In this document: positions 1-5,806 of the stretch, one piece after another
Position numbering within the stretch: the first letter of the stretch is position 1
Layout: each line of letters opens with the position of its first letter
From: Chloroflexota bacterium
GTDB taxonomy: Bacteria; Chloroflexota; Anaerolineae; Promineifilales; Promineifilaceae
DNA length: 9,738 nt
Assembly (NCBI GenBank): GCA_020353135.1
Contig: CP070688.1
Coordinates: forward strand, 3,837,914-3,847,651
Direction of reading: 5' to 3'
The notes under the pieces: model-generated
Seen by the model: only the letters and a program-made list of their open reading frames with translations
Database searches by the model: none
What the model was told of the DNA's origin: nothing
Made by a program: the position numbers and the translations under genes

Positions 1-2
1 AA

Positions 3-1859
3 ACGCGGGCCAGCGTCGCCCGCGAAAACGGGCTGCAGGGTTTGGCGGATTTGATCCTGGCCCAGGGTCGCGACCGGCCCGGCCCAGCCGAGTTGGCCAG
101 GTCCTACCTCAACGAGACCATAACGACGGTGGACCAGGCCCTAGCCGGCGCCCGGGATATCGTCGCCGAAATTATCAGCGACGACGCCGACGTGCGCCGG
201 CGCACGCGAGACAAAGGCCTTCGCTGGGCGAGCCTCACCTGCCAGAAGACAAAGTCGGCCGAGGACCCGCGCGGCGTGTTCAAAATCTACTACGATTATC
301 GCGGCCGGGTCGACCGTCTCCGGCCCCACCAGATCCTGGCCATTAACCGTGGCCAGGCGGAGAAGGTATTGCGAGTCAACATTGAGGTAGCCGAGCGGGA
401 TTGGCGCTGGGCCATCGGCGCCATCTACCGGATTGACGGCCGATCGCCGCTGGCCGAGCAGTTGGCATTGGCCATTGACGATGCCGCCGCCCGGCTCTTA
501 TTGCCGGCTATCGGGCGCGATATTCGCCGCGCTCTCACCGAAGATGCCGAAGCCCATGCCCTGGAAGTCTTCCAGACCAATCTGGAAAACCTACTGCTGC
601 AGCCCCCACTGGCCGGCCATACGATATTGGGCATCGATCCCGGCTATCGCACAGGCTGCAAGGTGGCGGTCGTCGACGCGACGGGCAGGGTTTTGGAGAC
701 AGGCGCCATCTACCCCCACGCGCCTCAGAAACAGTGGCGGAAATCCCAGGCTACGTTGGCCGAGATGGCCCGACGTTACCAGGTTAGCTTGATGGCCATT
801 GGCAATGGCACGGCCTCCCGTGAAACCGAACAGTTGGCGGCCGACTTGATTCGGAATGACAGTGCGGCGCCCGAACGGGAAGTGGATAGCGCTGCTGGCA
901 ACTCGTCGACGTCGGATCTTCGTTATCTCATAGTCAACGAAGCTGGCGCCAGTGTTTACAGCGCCAGCCCATTGGCCAAAGAGGAGTTGCCAGATCTAGA
1001 TGTGACCTTGCGCGGCGCGGTTTCCATCGCCCGCCGGGTGCAGGATCCACTGGCCGAGTTGGTGAAAATCGATCCCCGATCTATTGGCGTCGGCCTGTAC
1101 CAGCACGACGTGAATCAAAAGCGCCTGGCCCAGGCCCTGGAAGGCGTGGTCGAAAAGGTGGTAAATCGCGTCGGCGTCGACGTGAACACGGCCTCGCCGG
1201 CCCTGCTGACTTATGTGGCCGGCGTAGGCCCGAAGTTGGCGGCGGCAATCTGCGATAAGCGCGATGATGCTGGAGCATTCAAGACCCGTAAAGCGCTGAA
1301 AGACGTGCCCGGCCTTGGTCCCAAAGCGTTTGAACAGGCGGCCGGCTTCCTGCGTATTCGCGATGGCGAGAATCCTCTGGATGCCAGCGCCATTCACCCC
1401 GAGAGTTACGTCGCCGCCAAGAGCATATTGGACCAAAGCAACTTGACGTTAGACACGCCTCCAGCCGAGCGCGCGGCCGCCCTGGCCCGCTGGCAGGCGC
1501 CCGTTGCCCAGAAGGATCTCGCCGGCCAGCTTGGCCTCGGCCTGCCAACATTGACCGATATCCTGGAGCAGTTGGCCAGACCCGGCCGCGATCCTCGGAC
1601 CGACTTGCCGCCGCCGATTCTGCGCAGCGACATCCTGAGCATGGACGATTTGCGGCCGGGCCAACGATTGAAGGGAACTGTCAGAAATGTGGTAGACTTC
1701 GGCGCCTTTGTCGACATTGGCGTGAAGCAAGATGGCCTGCTGCACCGCAGCCAATGGCCCCGCGAAGCCCACTTCGGCGTCGGCGATGTCGTCGAAGTCT
1801 CGATTTTGCAGGTTGAGATCGACCGTGGTCGTATTTCATTGGGTTGGGTCGAATCATGA
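3..1859 (+). CDS. tex: Tex-family transcription/RNA-binding protein, 5' end outside window
   Basis: This is the C-terminal 618 residues of a Tex protein, a conserved cytoplasmic nucleic-acid-binding factor linked to transcription. The frame is open from the first complete codon (nt 3). The first residues, TRASVARENGLQGLADLILA, match the Tex N-terminal domain, so the TTG at 42 is not the start and roughly 100-150 residues lie upstream. Domains in order: the Tex N-terminal helical region; a YqgF/RNase H-like fold beginning near nt 627 (LGIDPGYRTGCKVAVVD); helix-hairpin-helix repeats near nt 1180-1370 (NTASPALLTYVAGVGPKLA, then DVPGLGPKAFEQAAGFLRI); and a C-terminal S1 RNA-binding domain near nt 1650-1850 (GTVRNVVDFGAFVDIG to GRISLGW). 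A polar insert (nt about 855-915) sits inside the YqgF region and looks like a surface loop. It ends in TGA, overlapping the next gene. The family assignment is secure; the cellular role is known only broadly. Confidence 0.96.
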   Translation, partial: TRASVARENGLQGLADLILAQGRDRPGPAELARSYLNETITTVDQALAGARDIVAEIISDDADVRRRTRDKGLRWASLTCQKTKSAEDPRGVFKIYYDYRGRVDRLRPHQILAINRGQAEKVLRVNIEVAERDWRWAIGAIYRIDGRSPLAEQLALAIDDAAARLLLPAIGRDIRRALTEDAEAHALEVFQTNLENLLLQPPLAGHTILGIDPGYRTGCKVAVVDATGRVLETGAIYPHAPQKQWRKSQATLAEMARRYQVSLMAIGNGTASRETEQLAADLIRNDSAAPEREVDSAAGNSSTSDLRYLIVNEAGASVYSASPLAKEELPDLDVTLRGAVSIARRVQDPLAELVKIDPRSIGVGLYQHDVNQKRLAQALEGVVEKVVNRVGVDVNTASPALLTYVAGVGPKLAAAICDKRDDAGAFKTRKALKDVPGLGPKAFEQAAGFLRIRDGENPLDASAIHPESYVAAKSILDQSNLTLDTPPAERAAALARWQAPVAQKDLAGQLGLGLPTLTDILEQLARPGRDPRTDLPPPILRSDILSMDDLRPGQRLKGTVRNVVDFGAFVDIGVKQDGLLHRSQWPREAHFGVGDVVEVSILQVEIDRGRISLGWVES

Positions 1860-2230
1860 TGTTGACGAGCAGCGATTTTGAACTACTAGTAGCCGAAGCA
1901 CTGGACGGTCTGCCGCCGTTCTTTCAAGAGCAGATGGAAAACGTGGAAGTGCTCGTCAGGCAATGGCCTAGCCGGCGGGAGCTACGCGATGCCGGCGTAG
2001 AAGCAGGTTACACTCTGCTCGGTCTTTATCAGGGTGTTCCTTTGACCGAACGCACCCACAATTACGGGCTGGTTCCACCAGATACCATAACCCTCTACCA
2101 GGGCCCGATCGAGCAAGAGGCGGGCGATCCCAAATACATCGCCGAGGTGGTGCAACATACTGTGGTCCACGAGTTCGCTCACCATTTTGGAATTAGCGAC
2201 GACCGGCTGCGCGAACTGGGCGCCTACTAA
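1856..2230 (+). CDS. Minimal zincin metallopeptidase-family protein
   Basis: This 124-residue protein belongs to the small metallopeptidase (Zincin_1, formerly DUF1025) family. The sequence shows HEFAH at residues 105-109, extended to HEFAHHFGISD. This is the metzincin-like HExxHxxGxxD pattern, with H105, H109 and D115 as probable zinc ligands and E106 as catalytic base. The length matches the family, which is close to the smallest zincin fold. I chose ATG 1856 because it overlaps the tex stop as ATGA, which suggests translational coupling. A second ATG follows directly at 1859, and an in-frame TTG at 1844 would add four residues. No clear Shine-Dalgarno is present, which fits coupling. There is no signal peptide, so the protein should be cytoplasmic. 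Its substrate is unknown, and peptidase activity is inferred only from the motif. Confidence 0.9.
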   Translation: MMLTSSDFELLVAEALDGLPPFFQEQMENVEVLVRQWPSRRELRDAGVEAGYTLLGLYQGVPLTERTHNYGLVPPDTITLYQGPIEQEAGDPKYIAEVVQHTVVHEFAHHFGISDDRLRELGAY

Positions 2231-2297
2231 CCGGCCGATTCTGCTGTTTCTCCTGGCCCGAATCCGTAACGCTCCTGACGGGCTGACGGCACGCTGC

Positions 2298-2699
2298 CTA
2301 CGACGTCCCGACGGTCTGCCGAATTCTCGCGCTCTCCGGAAAACCAGTGCGCCGGTATAGGACTTCCCCTCCCCGGTTCATGACCACGGTCGCCGGCACC
2401 ACCTTAACTCCATAGGCTCCGGCAATCTCCCGGCCGGCTCTGCCAAGCAAATTAAGATGGACGACCTCTACTTCACCATTCGATTGCCGCTGGATTCCAT
2501 CGACGATGGAAGTTGCTTTCACGCAGGCATTTCACAATGGCGCGTAGAACTGGACGATAGTGATTCGTTTGTCGGCCAGCCTCGCTTTCAACTCCGCCAG
2601 TGATTTAATATCGCTAGTTCGCGGCCGGCCGCGAAAATGATAGACAAGATAGGCGGAGACAAATATGACTAGCAGGCTTAATGGGATTAGCTGGTCCAT
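2298..2699 (-). CDS. Membrane-anchored thioredoxin-like protein, candidate selenoprotein (U-N-A-C active site)
   Basis: Read through one in-frame TGA, this is a 133-residue thioredoxin-fold protein. It has an N-terminal hydrophobic anchor (residues about 4-20, LIPLSLLVIFVSAYLVY) followed by basic HFRGRPR. A beta strand and active-site loop follow at 47-59 (ITIVQFYAPL, then TGA, then NAC), then helix VKATSIVDGIQ. The cis-proline strand is V101-P102-A103, followed by GGEVLYRRTG at 110-119. The TGA (codon 56) takes the place of the first cysteine of CxxC; the second, C59, is present. Both halves lie in one frame and together make one normal-length domain. ATG 2699 lies 18 nt after the rhodanese stop with an AGGA about 10 nt upstream, so the two genes are probably co-transcribed. 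The basic residues after the anchor favour a cytoplasmic thioredoxin domain, but topology is uncertain. The alternative is a pseudogene made by a single Cys-to-TGA change. A start at GTG 2522 would give 74 residues without the active site. Confidence 0.72.
2495..2511 (-). promoter_or_regulatory. Candidate bacterial SECIS hairpin
   Basis: Downstream of the TGA, the mRNA contains UUCCAUC, loop GUC, GAUGGAA: a perfect 7-bp stem (2511-2505 with 2501-2495) and a 3-nt loop at 2504-2502. There are 27 nt between the TGA and the loop, and the first loop base is G. Published bacterial SECIS models ask for an apical loop about 16-37 nt after UGA with a G in one of its first two positions, and this hairpin meets both. 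It lies inside the coding sequence, as bacterial SECIS elements do. Short hairpins also occur by chance, so its function is inferred. Confidence 0.55.
2532..2534 (-). other. In-frame TGA, candidate selenocysteine codon
   Basis: On the minus strand the codons run CCA TTG TGA AAT GCC TGC, giving P-L-[TGA]-N-A-C. The TGA occupies the first cysteine position of a thioredoxin CxxC motif, the commonest place for selenocysteine in thioredoxin-fold selenoproteins. TGA serves as the ordinary stop for tex, rnc, the RmlD-like gene and the small membrane protein in this window, so the code is not generally reassigned. A TGC or TGT to TGA point mutation cannot be excluded. Confidence 0.65.
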
Positions 2700-2717
2700 G
2701 CTTTCGCGATCCTGCTT

Positions 2718-3143
2718 TTATCTCGATACTTCGTAGCCCGCCTGGTCCCAGGCCAAGATGCCGCCTTGCATGTTGTGTACGTTGTCGAAGCCGTTTTGTC
2801 GCAAGTAATCGGTCACCTGGCCGCTGCGGTTGCCGGACCGGCAGGTGACGATAACGCTCTTATCGGTTGGGATCTCGTCCATCCGGTTGGGCACTTCGCC
2901 CATGGGCAACAGGGTCACGCCGGGGATGTGTCCCTCATCGTACTCCCACTGCTCGCGTACATCCAGCACGTAAATGTCATCCCGGTCCTTCACCTCGGCC
3001 ACCGTATGAACGTCTACCTCGGCCGCCAACTCAAGGGACGCCAGATCCGCGCTCTGTTCGGCCGCCGGCGCGGCCGTATCGCTCCCGCCGCAGGCAGCCA
3101 AAACTAGGGCCAGGATAATTAACAATAACCACCTTGTCTTCAT
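2718..3143 (-). CDS. Rhodanese-domain lipoprotein
   Basis: This 141-residue protein has a lipoprotein signal: basic MKTR, hydrophobic WLLLIILALV, and lipobox L15-A16-A17-C18. The mature lipoprotein would be anchored by C18 on the outer face of the cytoplasmic membrane. A low-complexity linker (about 19-40) leads to a single rhodanese domain (about 44-139). Visible motifs are YVLDVREQWEYDEGHIPG (58-75) and the active-site loop C101-RSGNRS, with C101 the probable persulfide-carrying nucleophile, then GGILAWDQAGY (127-137). Such domains transfer sulfane sulfur or act as thiol redox modules; the substrate cannot be read from sequence. ATG 3143 is preceded by AGAGG, 8 nt upstream. It is the first gene of a probable two-gene unit with the thioredoxin-like gene, separated by 18 nt. 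Family certainty is high, substrate unknown. Confidence 0.92.
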   Translation of the reverse strand: MKTRWLLLIILALVLAACGGSDTAAPAAEQSADLASLELAAEVDVHTVAEVKDRDDIYVLDVREQWEYDEGHIPGVTLLPMGEVPNRMDEIPTDKSVIVTCRSGNRSGQVTDYLRQNGFDNVHNMQGGILAWDQAGYEVSR

Positions 3144-3273
3144 GATTCGAACCTCTATAGATTATGCTTAGGAGGGCGCACGCTGAGTTTCCAGCATATG
3201 CCGGGTGCTCTATTACCTTAGATGGGCGTCCTGAAAAAAGGTTACAAACGGCGTTCGCTACCAGATACGGACT

Positions 3274-3302
3274 TTGTTGCCACCGGGTTGATAAACTACA
3301 AT
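3274..3302 (+). promoter_or_regulatory. Possible sigma70-type promoter for the FAH-family gene
   Basis: A TTGTTG (3274-3279) and a TACAAT (3297-3302) are separated by 17 nt, the ideal spacing. The -10 matches five of six consensus bases; the -35 is weaker. It lies in the 227-nt divergent gap between the rhodanese gene and the FAH-family gene. The predicted leader of roughly 60 nt ends with AAGGGA about 10 nt before ATG 3371. I found no equally good promoter for the divergent rhodanese gene in this gap. Confidence 0.4.
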
Positions 3303-3370
3303 TTCAGGCCAAGGATGATACAGTCTAATCAGCGCGCAGGCCAGCGACGCGAAAAAGGGATCGTTGTTCT

Positions 3371-4237
3371 ATGAAACTGCTCACTTATTTGGATAGCGGG
3401 GTAGCCACGATCGGCGCATTAGTCGGGGATAGGGTGATCGACTTGTCGGAAGTCGCTCCGGATATGATAAGCCTGATTGAGTTGGGCGCCGAAGGTTTGG
3501 CTCAAGCCCAGGCCAAGGTCGATACTGCGTCCGCAGCAACACCGCTGTCGTCGCTTCAATTGCTGGCGCCAATTCCAGACCCACGGCGCAACATCATGTG
3601 CCTGGGTCTAAATTACGCCGAGCACATTGCCGAACAGACCTCCGGCGATAAGCAGGTCGATCTTCCTGAATTTCCAATCGTCTTCACCAAGGCCACGACG
3701 GCCGCCAATGGCCCTTTCGACGACATCGTGCTCGATCCGGCCGTCACGGTGGAAATGGACTGGGAAGTAGAGTTGGCCATAGTCATCGGCCGGGCCGGTA
3801 CCAACATCAGCCGCGATGAGGCCATGGAGCACGTTTTCGGCTACATGGTCCTTAACGACATAAGCGCCCGAGATCTCCAGTGGCGACACAAGCAATTCTT
3901 TAAGGGCAAGAGCCTGGACGGCGCCTGCCCAATGGGACCATGGATTGTCACCGCCGGCGAACTCGGCGATCCGCACGATCTGAAGGTCGCTTGCCGGGTC
4001 AATGGCCAGGTCAAGCAAGACAGCAGCACGAGCCATATGATCTTTGATGTGCCGGCGACTATATCGCATCTGTCTGAAGGCATGACTTTGTTGCCCGGCG
4101 ACATCATCGCCACGGGAACACCCAGCGGCGTCGGATTTGCCCGCACGCCGCCGGAGTTTCTCAAACCAGGCGACGTCGTCGAGTGCAAAGTCGAAGGAGT
4201 CGGTTTAATCAGGAATCGGATCGTCGCGGCCAAATAA
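3371..4237 (+). CDS. Fumarylacetoacetate hydrolase (FAH) family protein
   Basis: This 288-residue cytoplasmic enzyme belongs to the FAH superfamily, which cleaves or decarboxylates beta-diketo acids (fumarylpyruvate, acylpyruvates, 2-hydroxyhepta-2,4-diene-1,7-dioate or similar) using Mg2+/Mn2+. An N-terminal domain (1-68) precedes the catalytic domain (about 70-285). Motifs: CLGLNYAEHIAE (77-88) with the active-site-lid histidine H85; the metal ligands in WEVELA (E132, E134); NDISARDLQ (162-170) with D163 as third ligand; FKGKSLDG (177-184) with K180; and GTPSGVG (249-255). All expected metal ligands are present. The length and the short N-terminal domain resemble YcgM/FAHD1- and HpcE-like members rather than true tyrosine-pathway FAH. 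It appears monocistronic, with an IS remnant immediately downstream, so context gives no pathway. The specific substrate cannot be assigned. Confidence 0.93.
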   Translation: MKLLTYLDSGVATIGALVGDRVIDLSEVAPDMISLIELGAEGLAQAQAKVDTASAATPLSSLQLLAPIPDPRRNIMCLGLNYAEHIAEQTSGDKQVDLPEFPIVFTKATTAANGPFDDIVLDPAVTVEMDWEVELAIVIGRAGTNISRDEAMEHVFGYMVLNDISARDLQWRHKQFFKGKSLDGACPMGPWIVTAGELGDPHDLKVACRVNGQVKQDSSTSHMIFDVPATISHLSEGMTLLPGDIIATGTPSGVGFARTPPEFLKPGDVVECKVEGVGLIRNRIVAAK

Positions 4238-4238
4238 T

Positions 4239-4388
4239 TCAGCCTGTTGAAAAAGTCCAACAGACTGGGGGAATTAGATTGTAAGGTGAATCGGCGAAAA
4301 AAGAGAATAGCTTTGCGTTGTAGTTTTTGATCAGTCGTTTCAGGTTTTGTCCCGCGGCGATCATCACTCCTTCGATCATGAGCGACAT
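4239..4388 (-). pseudogene. C-terminal remnant of an IS transposase
   Basis: A 49-codon minus-strand frame encodes a short tail with VMIAAGQNLKRLIKNYN near its start and WTFSTG at its end. The (I/L)xAAxQNLKRL helix is characteristic of the last part of DDE transposases of IS1182-like elements. The FSTG terminus arises where the gene runs into the element's inverted repeat. An in-frame TGA directly upstream (4391-4389) and the absence of any DDE catalytic region show that only the 3' end is left. The ATGs in it are ordinary internal codons, and it is unlikely to be expressed as a functional product. The family assignment rests on motif recognition only. Confidence 0.6.
4244..4263. repeat. IS terminal repeat with internal hairpin
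   Basis: CTGTTG (4244-4249) and CAACAG (4258-4263) form a perfect 6-bp inverted repeat around AAAAAGTC. The sequence CTGTTGAAAAAGTC is typical of the outer ends of several DDE-transposase IS families. Lying just after the FAH-family stop, the hairpin could incidentally reduce readthrough, but it lacks a T-tract. Confidence 0.5.
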
Positions 4389-4433
4389 TCACCGCGCTTT
4401 CTCTGTGATAGTTGACTAGCCGAGATCGATACG

Positions 4434-4907
4434 CTAATTATTACAGCGTAACACGCCGGCAAAGCCTTCGTTGTCAAACTCGCCTTGGTTACTCATGCCG
4501 ATCTTTCGAGCTATTGCATTGGAGGCGACATTGGTGACCGCCGGAAATGCGTGGACGAAACGAATCCCGGGACTAGACCGGGCCTGTGATATGATGAGAC
4601 GCGCGGCTTCGCTGGCGACACCCTTTCCCTGATGCTCAGGTAGGACAAACCAGCCCAATTCGTAGGCCTGCGGACCTTTCCAGTCGATCTTCCAGATTCC
4701 AACTGTACCAAGCACTTCGTCAGAGTCGTCGGTAGCAATATTGAATATGCGCGCTACGCCTTGTTCTATCAAATCAAGGCGACGCTTGTGGGCAGAACGA
4801 ACCTCGGCTTCCGGGCGTGGGCCGCCGACGTGGAGCATCATCTCTGGATCACACTCCAGGCGAACGGCCAGGTCTTCATCTTCGGCCGTGATCGGGACAA
4901 GACGCAT
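4434..4907 (-). CDS. GNAT-family N-acetyltransferase (RimJ/RimL-like)
   Basis: This 157-residue protein has the GNAT fold and transfers an acetyl group from acetyl-CoA to an unknown amine acceptor. The acetyl-CoA-binding motif A is visible as GWFVLPEHQGKGVASEAARL (85-104), with the Q/RxxGxG/A pyrophosphate loop at H92-QGKGVA. The strand before it (EVLGTVGIWKID, 64-75) and the later TNVASNAIARKIGM (125-138) fit the RimJ/RimL-type GNAT_3 group. The length is typical of a single-domain enzyme. ATG 4907 has a GGAG about 7 nt upstream. It is the last gene of the minus-strand series, 59 nt after the RmlD-like gene, with a possible terminator in the gap, so it may have its own promoter. Candidate substrates include a ribosomal protein N-terminus, an antibiotic or a small metabolite; nothing here decides among them. 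Confidence 0.88.
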   Translation of the reverse strand: MRLVPITAEDEDLAVRLECDPEMMLHVGGPRPEAEVRSAHKRRLDLIEQGVARIFNIATDDSDEVLGTVGIWKIDWKGPQAYELGWFVLPEHQGKGVASEAARLIISQARSSPGIRFVHAFPAVTNVASNAIARKIGMSNQGEFDNEGFAGVLRCNN

Positions 4908-4927
4908 ATTACACTCCGCTGATTAGT

Positions 4928-4966
4928 AAAATGTATTGCAGGTCGCATTGTCCGGCTGCGTAATAC
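4928..4966 (-). terminator. Possible weak intrinsic terminator after the RmlD-like gene
   Basis: In minus-strand RNA, GUAUU (4966-4962) pairs with AAUAC (4937-4933) and GCAG (4959-4956) with CUGC (4941-4938). The result is a 9-bp stem with a 2-nt bulge and a 14-nt loop, directly after the stop codon and followed by AUUUU. The T-tract is short, so termination would be partial. The same 59 nt must also hold the GNAT ribosome-binding site. Confidence 0.35.
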
Positions 4967-5806
4967 TCAGCCCCCATCTCGAGCCCTCGTTGCCATCACC
5001 TCGTCCACGCCTGGCAACCTAGTGCTCAACAAGCGCCGGGCCAGGCTGATGTCTAGCCGGCAATCTCGCGGCCAGCGCTCATCGGAGTGGCCACTCTGTA
5101 AGCCAGCGCGTTCCTCAATAGCCCACCAATCTAGTAGCTTTAGGCCGAATTCCGCCCGCGTCATTTCTTGCGCGCCGGCAACGTTCAGGGTGCCCCCGTA
5201 GCCCAACTCGACCAGTTCCAGGCAAGCCCGGCTCAGGCTTCCGGCCCAGATCGGATTCCGCCACTGATCCTCAAATAGAGTTACCTGCCGGCCAGCCCGA
5301 AGGCTGGCGGCGATCCACTCCGTCGAGCGATCCATGATGCCCAGGCCGTAGATCAACGAAGTGCGGACGGTGACCTGATCCACATATCCGGCCACGATCG
5401 ACTCGGCCCTGGCCTTGGCCCGGCCATAGGCGTGCAGCGGACTAACCGGGTCATCTTCTCGATATGGCGCCTGACGACCGTCAAATACCACGTCGCTGGA
5501 GAGATGAATGAGGCGGGCCTGGCAGCGATCGCCGGCAGCGACGATGTGGGTCGCGCCTTCGACGATAACCGTCTCCATGTCTGGCGACCGATTCGAACCG
5601 GCCGTGTGAATGATGGCCTGCGGGCGAAACGAATCCACCAGCGAGTGCACCGCGTCGAGGTCGCGAAGATCAAGCTGGACTCCTATTTCCAGAGCCAGCG
5701 GGTCGTTGGCGAAATATGTGTAGCGGACTTCGTAGCGCTCGACAGCTGCCGGAACGAGATGACGGCCGAGGTAACTGCTACCGCCGGTGATCAATAAGCG
5801 CTTCAC
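4967..5806 (-). CDS. RmlD-like NAD(P)-dependent sugar-nucleotide reductase (SDR superfamily)
   Basis: This 279-residue protein belongs to the extended SDR family, nearest to dTDP-4-dehydrorhamnose reductase (RmlD). Motifs: Rossmann TGGSSYLG (7-14) for NAD(P)H; HLSSDVVFDG (101-110) with the catalytic-region serine; YGRAK (127-131), the catalytic YxxxK; RTSLIYG (148-154); and near the end RWPRDCRLDIS (244-254), resembling the RmlD substrate-loop RPxxxxLD motif. The start is GTG 5806, whose GTGA overlaps the rnc stop and puts MKRLLITGG at the usual SDR N-terminus. A longer frame to 5935 runs entirely inside rnc. No rmlA, rmlB or rmlC neighbour is present, so the substrate is uncertain. It could reduce another 4-keto sugar nucleotide or be one of the RmlD-like proteins of unknown activity. 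Co-translation with rnc is likely. Confidence 0.88.
   Translation of the reverse strand: MKRLLITGGSSYLGRHLVPAAVERYEVRYTYFANDPLALEIGVQLDLRDLDAVHSLVDSFRPQAIIHTAGSNRSPDMETVIVEGATHIVAAGDRCQARLIHLSSDVVFDGRQAPYREDDPVSPLHAYGRAKARAESIVAGYVDQVTVRTSLIYGLGIMDRSTEWIAASLRAGRQVTLFEDQWRNPIWAGSLSRACLELVELGYGGTLNVAGAQEMTRAEFGLKLLDWWAIEERAGLQSGHSDERWPRDCRLDISLARRLLSTRLPGVDEVMATRARDGG

Larger units (their letters stand above)
4239..4390 (-). mobile_element. Right-end fragment of a degraded insertion sequence
   Basis: The fragment consists of the transposase tail plus one terminal sequence (from about 4241) starting two nt after the FAH-family stop at 4237. The other inverted repeat and the rest of the transposase are absent, and sequence beyond about 4390 shows nothing IS-like before the GNAT gene at 4434. 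The left boundary is approximate. No target-site duplication can be identified because only one end remains. Confidence 0.5.

Noticed and set aside
996..1436. Antisense 146-codon frame within tex
   Set aside because: It lies opposite the conserved YqgF and helix-hairpin-helix regions and shows no domain. High GC makes such shadow frames common; similar ones opposite rnc, fabF and the FAH-family gene were dropped for the same reason.
2231..2297. Terminator between the convergent zincin and thioredoxin-like genes
   Set aside because: Only a 5-bp GCCCG/CGGGC pairing with an 18-nt loop and no T-tract could be drawn, which is too weak to call.
2298..2522. A 74-residue gene starting at GTG 2522
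   Set aside because: It begins inside the thioredoxin active site, lacks the first strand and the CxxC, and has no ribosome-binding site. The frame continues upstream through the TGA to a full domain with its own ATG.
2532..2534. General reassignment of TGA as a sense codon
   Set aside because: TGA ends tex, rnc, the RmlD-like gene and the small membrane protein at the expected family lengths, so it is a working stop codon here.
3144..3273. Promoter for the rhodanese gene
   Set aside because: A CATAAT near 3160 resembles a -10, but no acceptable -35 lies 16-18 nt upstream, so it was not annotated.
3841..4392. Antisense 183-codon frame running from the IS remnant into the FAH-family gene
   Set aside because: Most of it is the reverse of the FAH catalytic domain, and the IS part is in a different frame from the transposase tail.
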